A DNA stretch of 64,000 bases, from positions 2,814,302-2,878,301 of the forward strand of contig NZ_CP038493.1 in the NCBI RefSeq assembly GCF_004752005.1, read 5' to 3'. Numbering within the stretch: the first letter of the stretch is position 1; each line of letters opens with the position of its first letter. The notes beneath the pieces were generated by a model. The model was not told the DNA's origin. It ran no database searches and was given only the letters and a program-made list of their open reading frames with translations. The position numbers were made by a program, and so were the translations under genes. Source of the stretch: Thalassotalea sp. HSM 43 (lineage in GTDB: Bacteria > Pseudomonadota > Gammaproteobacteria > Enterobacterales > Alteromonadaceae). Below are positions 57,797 to 64,000 of the stretch, piece by piece.

Positions 57797-59597
57797 GAGA
57801 GGCAACCAAGCCCGGCATAAAACTTATGATATTCGCTCATCAATGCTCGGTTCAGTTGAACTTCCAGATGGATTAAGTGCAGTAAATTGGCTTGGACTTA
57901 TGGAATTAATTCAGCACGTCGGTACAGGTCAACGTCACAACGAAGATAAATCATATGCTGCAATCAATGGCACAACTATGAGGCAGATTTTTGGCAATGC
58001 CAAGAATGGTGGCTTAGTGCTTTCGGATGATGTCATACGTCAAACTTTCAGTATATTCGAACCCAGCAAAACCCATGGTTGGTGTGCTGGCATAAAGTAC
58101 AAACCTGATTCTCAGCTTGAAGCAGTAATGTCAGATTTGAATGGGCAGTATCATCCAAAGTTAGAGCAAAGAGTAAGATTGACAGCTGAGCAGATATATG
58201 AAGTTCAGGTTAATGGTGGCCATACCGTTGCCCTGATTGGGCTTAAAGAGGTCAATCAATATCTAAGTTCACGGTTAGGCGCTGACGCACCAAGTAAGAA
58301 ACAACTTAGAGATTGGAACCAAAAATGTCACTTTGGAACATCTATACCTAGTAATAATATTCCTACTATACCTGCTGTTAGTGGAGCTTCAGGCGAGCCA
58401 TCAGCTGAAAAATGTCACTTTGGAACATCTATACCTAGTAATAATATTCCTACTATACCTGCTGTTAGTGGCTCCGAACTACTTCCGCCTCTACCAAAGC
58501 GCAAACTAGCGGCCAAAGGCCATACCGTTTCAATAATCAAACTAAACCCATTGTTTCAAATATCAGGAGAGCCTATGTTTACTTCAAATGCTAACTTCAA
58601 GCCAGACCGTTCAACGTACAGCCCAGCAGTCAATAAACTTGCCAAATACAACGACGAAACGGTTACATGCACAATTGATTTTGACATAGAACATCTGAAA
58701 CGTTACCGAGACATATTCATTGAGACAATCACGTCAAACGGAGAAACCAATAACATTCTATTGGAACAATATGACTATTATTGCCGAATCCTAGCTGAAA
58801 ACAATGGCTCATACACTTGGACATATTGGCGACACCAATTTGGCCGATTAAACCTCTTAGGTAATGATTTCAACCTGCACACTATTAAACGTGAACTACG
58901 CAAAGCTCTACTGTCAGGTCACTATAGTTACGATTTAAGTACTGCTCACCCAAGGTTTTTAGTGGCTATAGCTAAGTCCATGGGCATGCGTTTACCCCAT
59001 TGGGAGCAACTTATTCAAAACAAACATGGTGTTCGACGTCATATTGCTAATACTGCCAAAATAACAATGAACGAGGCTAAGTCGCTAGTAACGTCAATAA
59101 TCTATGGCAAGGGACTGAATAAAGGCCCAGCAGCAAAAGCTGTTTCATTTGATTCTGAGCACGAATATATTGAAACTATGCCAATTTACTCGATTAGACC
59201 GATCGACGAAATAATGGAATCACTAGATGCAAAAACAACGTCATTCCTACAAGGGTTAAAAACTGAGATTGATATATTCACGCCAATGTTGGAAATATGG
59301 TGGAGTAATCATAACTTTCATAGTCTGGAATACCCAGAATCTATATCAGATGACGATCAATTACCAGAATTCAGACGAGCCGAACGATTACGGTCAAGAC
59401 GTGCATTTATCCTAACTCAACTCGAAGCAGACGTAATCACAATTATACGTGAGATGGGAATAGAGCTAGCCGCAATTATCCACGATGGGTTTACTGTTAC
59501 AGCTAAACCGATATCAGATAATGTTCTGTACGAGATTGAAAGTAAATTTGATGCTAGATATGGGCTTGAGTATGCGACCGTAATCCATAAAGAATAA
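57759..59597 (+). CDS. Family A DNA polymerase-like replicase (612 aa)
   Basis: Palm-domain motifs of family A polymerases can be placed. Motif A is YSYDLSTAHPRFL with Asp392. Motif B is KSLVTSIIYGKG with Lys441 eight residues before Tyr449-Gly450, as in Pol I O-helix (K758 and Y766). Motif C is IIHDGFTV with His575-Asp576. The Asp-to-Asp distance of 184 is close to that in Pol I (177) and unlike T7 RNA polymerase (275). No 3'-5' or 5' exonuclease domain is seen. The N-terminal ~330 residues are unique and contain an 87-bp internal duplication. It is probably the replication protein of a mobile element. The polymerase call rests on motif spacing only. Confidence 0.65.
   Translation: MNLSNAPKPQQSKRGNQARHKTYDIRSSMLGSVELPDGLSAVNWLGLMELIQHVGTGQRHNEDKSYAAINGTTMRQIFGNAKNGGLVLSDDVIRQTFSIFEPSKTHGWCAGIKYKPDSQLEAVMSDLNGQYHPKLEQRVRLTAEQIYEVQVNGGHTVALIGLKEVNQYLSSRLGADAPSKKQLRDWNQKCHFGTSIPSNNIPTIPAVSGASGEPSAEKCHFGTSIPSNNIPTIPAVSGSELLPPLPKRKLAAKGHTVSIIKLNPLFQISGEPMFTSNANFKPDRSTYSPAVNKLAKYNDETVTCTIDFDIEHLKRYRDIFIETITSNGETNNILLEQYDYYCRILAENNGSYTWTYWRHQFGRLNLLGNDFNLHTIKRELRKALLSGHYSYDLSTAHPRFLVAIAKSMGMRLPHWEQLIQNKHGVRRHIANTAKITMNEAKSLVTSIIYGKGLNKGPAAKAVSFDSEHEYIETMPIYSIRPIDEIMESLDAKTTSFLQGLKTEIDIFTPMLEIWWSNHNFHSLEYPESISDDDQLPEFRRAERLRSRRAFILTQLEADVITIIREMGIELAAIIHDGFTVTAKPISDNVLYEIESKFDARYGLEYATVIHKE
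58321..58471 (+). repeat. 87-bp in-frame tandem duplication inside the polymerase-like gene
   Basis: A 64-base segment at 58321-58384 recurs without change at 58408-58471, a period of 87 bases (29 codons), so the protein repeats KCHFGTSIPSNNIPTIPAVS. Each copy has the AT-rich core TAGTAATAATATTCCTACTA, with TAGTA/TACTA as inverted ends. The complete lack of difference between copies means either recent duplication or selection on DNA sequence, as expected for replication iterons. Confidence 0.95.
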
Positions 59598-59755
59598 AAT
59601 GTTTTCAAAGTGGAGCATCATTGCCGAACGGCTTGCCGAGTCTAACTGCGGTTGAACGGAGCTATTGAGAATGAATCTGCTGATTAGGTAATATTCTCAG
59701 TTAGTATTAGATGGAGTTAGGGTATCTATTATTAATTAAGACTATTTTTAATTAG

Positions 59756-59806
59756 CTAGTTCAACCATGGGCGGTTTAGTTCCAGTCAAAAGCAGGGTTG
59801 AACTAG
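59756..59806. repeat. 11-bp inverted repeat between the polymerase-like gene and the HEPN gene
   Basis: CTAGTTCAACC (59756-59766) and GGTTGAACTAG (59796-59806) enclose 29 bases. It lacks a T-run. It lies between two converging genes and may be a transcription end signal or an element boundary. Confidence 0.65.
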
Positions 59807-59820
59807 GCATCAAATATCAA

Positions 59821-60936
59821 TTACCGTATTACAGATATTTCACGACGAGTCATAGAGCTGGTCACATCAAAATTTACTTTGATGCCAATATCTAATTCAC
59901 TTGGGAATTGAACCTCATCAACTGGATTTCTATCAAGCATCAACGAATCAATGTATCCACTAATTAATGAGGTTTGGTTTTTTGCAAAAATCTCATCACC
60001 AGCCTTAATTGTAAATCGCTCTTCCGTTCCATCTAATGCACGCCCTAAAAAGCCAAAGCAGTTATGCTCAGCAAAGGCGTGCTTAGGCTTTCCCAAAGTA
60101 TTTCGATCCTTACAGTTAAAAACTATTTCATCAAACGTACGATGCAATATTTCGGCTATAGCAAGACCAAAAGACTTTAGGAACTCAGCCCGTTCAATAA
60201 TGAGTTCAGTGCTATCATAAGGACCTTCAAAAGCACCATGAGCAATTTCATTTCTCAATTGAGCAAGGTCTCGCAATTCAGATTCGAGCCAACCTTTATG
60301 AACTGTATTATCTTCAGTTGGTTCTTGTTGCTGCCTTAAAGCAAGTTGATCTGTAACGCTTTCAAAACCAATGACTCTATCTGTGATTTTCTCGATACCG
60401 ACTTGGGCAAAGAAGTTCTGAATAGAGTCATAGTTGAAGTTGGTATGGGCAGAGAATGCTTTACTATTGAGAGTGTAACTTTCTTCTTCTTCTTGCAAGA
60501 ATGAATAAAGACCTGCAATAACCTCTTTCTCGCAATCGAGTTTATCGGCCCCTTCTTTCAACTTATACCTAGCAACTCTCTGAAGATAGCTCATTGATAG
60601 TTCTAGATGCCGCCCTCGGATAGCAGGTGGCAAAGCTGATTTTGGTATATTAGCTTCATTTATTTTCGTTATGAATTCTTCTGCTAGTTTTTCTAGATAA
60701 CTTTCAAGATATCCATATAATGAAATGATCGAGTTAGTAAATGTTGACTCTTTTGATGATGTATTTGAAGGCTTCACAACGTTTTCAAATTGAGCCAGAA
60801 TCATATCATTTAGCGGATTATCAGCATCAGACTCCTTTACTATCTGAAGAAAAAACGATTTCTTTTGTTTCTCATAATTAAGATGTAGTATCAGCTCATC
60901 TATGTTGCCAGAAAACTCACCACTGCATGTGAACAT
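59821..60936 (-). CDS. HEPN-domain RNase-like protein (MAE_28990/MAE_18760 type)
   Basis: The 371-residue protein has the HEPN RNase signature RNEIAHG (Arg228-x4-His233) in a helical context, matching the toxin-type HEPN found with DUF262 partners in defence loci. The N-terminal part is a long helical segment (SLYGYLESYLEKLAEEFITKI). ATG 60936 is preferred to a TTG at 60954, as AAGG lies at proper distance and the DUF262 stop is one base away. The inferred role is RNA cleavage that stops infected cells. Activity is not shown. Confidence 0.78.
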   Translation of the reverse strand: MFTCSGEFSGNIDELILHLNYEKQKKSFFLQIVKESDADNPLNDMILAQFENVVKPSNTSSKESTFTNSIISLYGYLESYLEKLAEEFITKINEANIPKSALPPAIRGRHLELSMSYLQRVARYKLKEGADKLDCEKEVIAGLYSFLQEEEESYTLNSKAFSAHTNFNYDSIQNFFAQVGIEKITDRVIGFESVTDQLALRQQQEPTEDNTVHKGWLESELRDLAQLRNEIAHGAFEGPYDSTELIIERAEFLKSFGLAIAEILHRTFDEIVFNCKDRNTLGKPKHAFAEHNCFGFLGRALDGTEERFTIKAGDEIFAKNQTSLISGYIDSLMLDRNPVDEVQFPSELDIGIKVNFDVTSSMTRREISVIR

Positions 60937-60937
60937 A

Positions 60938-62128
60938 TTAGATAAACCTTGCAATGAAATTAGCTAATAGTTCTTCACGCTCTTTAAGTGCTGCCTCGTT
61001 AACATTACGACCACCAAAGGCATCATAATTTGTCTGGTAAAACTCTTCTAGTGCTGCTTGGATATCGGTTTTAGCGGCGATAAGGTTTACTCTATTATCA
61101 AGGTTTTGGCTTAGAACTAACATCATAGGGTCATAGATTGCAACAGTCGCTCGTTCATACCAAGCCCATTTCCCCTGGCGTTCTCTATACATATAAAATG
61201 CCTGTTCACCAAACAACTCATATGCAAGGTCAATAGTTTGATTAAACAAATCAGCCAAAGCATTTCTGACTTCGTCTTCGAAATAATTACCTTGCTCAAG
61301 GTAACGATCTAAATAACTTTCAAGTGAACCTGAATGCAATTCATGTTTTTGACGATAAGCAAAAAAACGTAAAACCAATTCAACATCGTACATAGTTTTA
61401 AATAGCTTGTTGGCCGCTCGCTCTGTATGTATACCGTTAGCTCCATCAATATGAGGTGGTATTCCCCAAGTTTTGCTCAACGACTCGTTTTCAGAAAGTT
61501 TAATGCATAGCTTATTTAACTTGCCGTCAAAGTTCGCATTGCGCTTCTCTTGAGGTTCTAATTTTTCTCCACCACTATTAATTCGATCAAAGACCATCTG
61601 TTTTAGTTGGTCAGCTTGTACTTCAGTTTTAGCTGTTTCTTTCAAAAGAATGATTGCTGAAATATATCGACGGTCGATACCCTTTTGAACTTTCTCTGGT
61701 AATTCATGGTAACGTTTCGTGTTTAGTTCAGGCCATTTAGTTAACCCTTCAAGAGCAAATTCATTTTCATAGAAAGATGAAATAGCTGTTAGCCGTTGAA
61801 GCCCGTCCATAACTTCATAACACGAATAGTCATACTCATATAGAAAAATTGGTGGTAATGGGACGTTCATTATTAGCGACTCAATCAATGCTGACCGTTT
61901 TTCATTAGACCAACGATGACGCCTCTGGTATTCAGGGTTCATCTTATACTCTTCAGTGTTTTTCACCATTGAAGCTATCGCATTCAATGGGTATCGTGCT
62001 TGCTCAGTAACTATGCGGATTTCACCGTCAAGATACTTCTTATTGATTTCGTCATCACTCATAGTGACTTCAGGAATCTTTCCATCACCAAGCTCTAGCT
62101 TTTCGCCTTGTACTAAATTTATGTTCAT
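60938..62128 (-). CDS. DUF262 family protein (ParB/Srx-like, GmrSD-related)
   Basis: The 396-residue protein begins with a DUF262 domain: MNPEYQRRHRWSNEKRSALIESLIMNVPLPPIFLYE and DGLQRLTAIS, the form of the DGQQR nucleotide-binding motif. FDRINSGGEKLEPQEKRNA is also typical. The C-terminal half is helical. DUF262 proteins are found in GmrSD-type modification-dependent enzymes and other defence systems, where they sense phage DNA using nucleotide hydrolysis. Here it is likely the sensor for the HEPN protein, whose start lies two bases beyond its stop. AAGG precedes the start. Confidence 0.88.
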   Translation of the reverse strand: MNINLVQGEKLELGDGKIPEVTMSDDEINKKYLDGEIRIVTEQARYPLNAIASMVKNTEEYKMNPEYQRRHRWSNEKRSALIESLIMNVPLPPIFLYEYDYSCYEVMDGLQRLTAISSFYENEFALEGLTKWPELNTKRYHELPEKVQKGIDRRYISAIILLKETAKTEVQADQLKQMVFDRINSGGEKLEPQEKRNANFDGKLNKLCIKLSENESLSKTWGIPPHIDGANGIHTERAANKLFKTMYDVELVLRFFAYRQKHELHSGSLESYLDRYLEQGNYFEDEVRNALADLFNQTIDLAYELFGEQAFYMYRERQGKWAWYERATVAIYDPMMLVLSQNLDNRVNLIAAKTDIQAALEEFYQTNYDAFGGRNVNEAALKEREELLANFIARFI

Positions 62129-62228
62129 AACTAGCCTTAACTGGGTAACTTCCAGTCTGAATTGTTCGTAAATTGATTAAATCTTACCACCTATTCTATG
62201 ATAGGTATTTGATATATCCTAGTAAAAA

Positions 62229-62322
62229 ATAAAGGCCGTTATAACCAAGCTGTGTAAAAATAGCGGCCTTTATGATAAATTACTCTAAATAACGGCCTTT
62301 ATTTTAAGATAACGGCCTTTAT
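62229..62322. promoter_or_regulatory. Four copies of a 14-bp motif in the divergent defence promoter
   Basis: ATAACGGCCTTTAT occurs at 62289-62302 and 62309-62322, with a one-base variant (ATAGCGGCCTTTAT) at 62260-62273 and an inverted copy at 62229-62242. Copies 3 and 4 are 20 bases apart, two helical turns. Their place between the leftward DUF262-HEPN operon and the rightward restriction pair suggests binding sites for one regulator controlling both. Confidence 0.8.
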
Positions 62323-62336
62323 CTTTGCCGGGTTCT

Positions 62337-62364
62337 CAGTTACGATTTGTGTACATCGTAACTG
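62337..62364. promoter_or_regulatory. 10-bp perfect inverted repeat before the endonuclease gene
   Basis: CAGTTACGAT and ATCGTAACTG enclose TTGTGTAC. The hairpin ends six bases before the purine-rich AAGGAAAGG ribosome site of the endonuclease gene, so it could be an operator or a translation-limiting RNA stem. Confidence 0.7.
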
Positions 62365-62380
62365 AAGTGAAGGAAAGGTA

Positions 62381-63223
62381 ATGGCTACACAAGTACACTC
62401 AATCGTAAAATCGGTATATGACTTATTTCATGGAATGGCAGTCAATGGTGAAATTCCAATTAATTTAAGAGCGCCATCTATAGTAGGTACAACACAAGAT
62501 GACCCGTTCGATAATCTAATTCTGGATACCATTAAAAATGCCTTCCCAAATTTAGAAGTCGTAAGTGCAGGCAAATTAACAACACCTGATGTTGTAATTC
62601 GTGATCGAAATACAGGCGTTATTGTTGGACTAGAAGTTAAAAAACTGATTCAGAAGGCTAATGGCGCTGATTCTCGTGGATTAACAATCGATTATAATAG
62701 CTGCTTACCATGTGGAACAATGGAGATTAAAGTTGGCAATGAAGTAACGGCAATACCTGTTTACTACTTCTTTGCATTACTGTCGAACGATAGCACTAGC
62801 ATTAAAACTCTTTCGATTATTGATGGTGACTTTATCAATAATGATTTTGATCTGCATAAGCATGCAAAATTAGCTAACCAGAGTGAGTACGGTCATGGTT
62901 CATATGGTGAAGGTTCAGTTCGCCACAGAGCAATGTACACATATGCAAATCCATTGAATAGTAAACTTGATTGCTTCTTTGAGCGGAGAGTTTTGGTCAT
63001 GCCAACACAGGCTGCAAGCGAATTGTCCTATGATGATTTGACTAGTGAGATTATAATACGAAAAGATATCCAAGGTAATCAGTTCAGCTTTACGGTTCTG
63101 GATAATGATAAACCTACAAATAACGACAACATTAGAGAGATTGACGACCTATTTGATAAAGTGAAGGCACGAAAGCCTAAGCATAGGAATGTTGCCTCAA
63201 TGGTTGTCCTTGATGAGATTTAA
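62381..63223 (+). CDS. PD-(D/E)XK restriction endonuclease-like protein
   Basis: The 280-residue protein has the nuclease core TPDVVI (Pro69-Asp70) and GLEVKKL (Glu85, Lys87), the PD-x14-ExK pattern of many type II restriction enzymes. Further features are TIDYNSCLPCGTM and ERRVLVMPTQAASELSY. The stop overlaps the start of a DNA methyltransferase gene (TAATG), strong evidence for a restriction-modification pair. The recognition sequence cannot be read from the protein. Expressing the endonuclease first is unusual, so the divergent operators may time it. Confidence 0.82.
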   Translation: MATQVHSIVKSVYDLFHGMAVNGEIPINLRAPSIVGTTQDDPFDNLILDTIKNAFPNLEVVSAGKLTTPDVVIRDRNTGVIVGLEVKKLIQKANGADSRGLTIDYNSCLPCGTMEIKVGNEVTAIPVYYFFALLSNDSTSIKTLSIIDGDFINNDFDLHKHAKLANQSEYGHGSYGEGSVRHRAMYTYANPLNSKLDCFFERRVLVMPTQAASELSYDDLTSEIIIRKDIQGNQFSFTVLDNDKPTNNDNIREIDDLFDKVKARKPKHRNVASMVVLDEI

Positions 63224-64000
63224 TGAAAGTTATAGAGAATAATTTTCCATTTGAGGTCATAGACCCAATTGCTGAAAATGAAAGTTATAGGAAAGAGATC
63301 AATCGACCGATCTATCATATCCACAAGTGGTGGGCCAAGAGGCTAGGTAGTGTTTTTCGCTCTATTGTGTCTGGCTCACTAGCACAAGGTGAATGGCCAG
63401 ATTTCCATACAAACCAAAATTACCAAAACTCAGTGGTACTAGACCCATTTATGGGTTCTGGTACGACTTTGGGTGAAGCAGCAAAACTTGGCGCTAAAGT
63501 CATTGGTTGTGATGTAAACCCTGTCAGTACGTTTCTTGTTCGCCAAGCTCTTACCAATGTAGATACAGAACTTCTTCAGCAAGAGTTCAATTCAATTGAA
63601 GCAGATGTGCGAGATGAAATACTCGGTTTCTACACGACAATGGTTCCTGGTTCAAATGAACCCACACAAGCCTTATATTATTTCTGGGTTAAAGAAGTAG
63701 TCACGCCAACAGGTGAACGAATTCCTTTACTCAGTAGTTACGTGTTTAGTAAAAACGCTTATGTTAAGAAGAAGCCCGTAGCACAGATTTTATGCCCAAA
63801 TTGCGGTGAAGTATTCACGGCAAGGTATGACTCAATAGATGAGATATGTCCCGGTTGTGAACAGCATTTTAACCCTCAGATTGGACCTGTAGAACGAACT
63901 ACGGTAACTGACAGTCAAGGCAATAAGCATAAAATTAGGGACTTAATAAAAGCTACCGACCATGCACCAGAGCATAAGCTATATGCAATTATGGCTCTGA
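63223..64000 (+). CDS. DNA methyltransferase, DUF1156/COG1743-like (partial at window edge)
   Basis: The open frame runs 259 codons to the window end. It starts IENNFPFEVIDPIAENESYRKEI with IYHIHKWWAKRLGSVFRS, the N-terminal pattern of DUF1156-type methyltransferases. DPFMGSGTT (residues 74-82) and VIGCDVNPVS form the AdoMet pocket. A zinc-ribbon insert CPNCGE...CPGCEQ follows near residues 185-210. The catalytic (N/D)PP(Y/F/W) motif lies beyond the window. It probably protects host DNA from the coupled endonuclease. Confidence 0.85.
   Translation, partial: MKVIENNFPFEVIDPIAENESYRKEINRPIYHIHKWWAKRLGSVFRSIVSGSLAQGEWPDFHTNQNYQNSVVLDPFMGSGTTLGEAAKLGAKVIGCDVNPVSTFLVRQALTNVDTELLQQEFNSIEADVRDEILGFYTTMVPGSNEPTQALYYFWVKEVVTPTGERIPLLSSYVFSKNAYVKKKPVAQILCPNCGEVFTARYDSIDEICPGCEQHFNPQIGPVERTTVTDSQGNKHKIRDLIKATDHAPEHKLYAIMAL

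Noticed and set aside
59756-59806. Inverted repeat considered as the right end of a transposon
   Set aside because: No matching copy was found at the left side of the module and no target duplication is visible, so no end was called.
62229-62322. Four repeats considered as a CRISPR remnant or plasmid iterons
   Set aside because: One copy is inverted and spacing is uneven (31, 29 and 20 bases), and the site is a divergent promoter, so operators are more likely.

Overview
The window is bacterial chromosome from a marine gammaproteobacterium, most likely of the Alteromonadales (Colwelliaceae such as Thalassotalea or Colwellia). Supporting signs are the recX-alaS-lysC-csrA-tRNA block, a full Na+-translocating NqrABCDEF operon with its maturation genes apbE and nqrM, a Na+-dependent OadGAB oxaloacetate decarboxylase, a TRAP transporter, FabV as enoyl reductase, and the yajG/ampG/bolA neighbourhood. 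The genus is inferred from gene content and order, not from a database search.

Layout. 1-2.1 kb: end of an unknown gene and a secreted S9 peptidase. 2.2-6.9 kb: metA-metH behind three tandem MetJ boxes. 7-10.3 kb: a tricorn-like S41 protease. 10.5-15.2 kb: recX, alaS, lysC, csrA, without recA in its usual place. 15.3-16.6 kb: tRNA-Ser(GCU) and three identical tRNA-Arg(ACG) genes, followed by decayed tRNA pieces fused to a palindromic repeat and a 7-bp microsatellite. 16.6-19.9 kb: a secreted sulfatase and an amidohydrolase. 20.5-23.7 kb: oadGAB. 23.8-33.2 kb: housekeeping genes (cyclophilins, VOC protein, arylamine N-acetyltransferase behind a SoxR-like promoter, rhlE-type helicase, ampG, yajG, rlmG, alkB, bolA). 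33.3-36.5 kb: TRAP transporter. 36.6-37.8 kb: fabV. 38-45.5 kb: nqrABCDEF, apbE and nqrM, preceded by a leader predicted to fold into three helices. 45.7-53.5 kb: lipoproteins, a double-CDGSH protein, an AbgT transporter, a second near-copy of the amidohydrolase, a Crp/Fnr regulator and a MaoC-like protein.

From about 53.5 kb the character changes. A LexA-type box is followed by six same-strand genes (53971-59597). Most have no family I can name. They include a beta-rich protein resembling virion or tail-fibre proteins, and they end with a 612-residue protein carrying the palm motifs of family A DNA polymerases. That gene contains an in-frame 87-bp duplication. I regard this as a candidate SOS-responsive mobile element, remnant or satellite. 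No integrase or capsid gene is visible. Beyond it (59.8-64 kb) lie defence genes: a DUF262 plus HEPN-RNase pair transcribed leftward, and a PD-(D/E)XK endonuclease plus DNA methyltransferase pair transcribed rightward and running off the window. The divergent region between the pairs carries four copies of a 14-bp motif and a 10-bp inverted repeat.

Functionally, the core shows sodium-based energetics (Nqr as primary pump, Oad, a Na+-coupled TRAP porter), methionine synthesis under MetJ control, and turnover of peptides and sulfated compounds outside the cytoplasm. The right end is accessory DNA.
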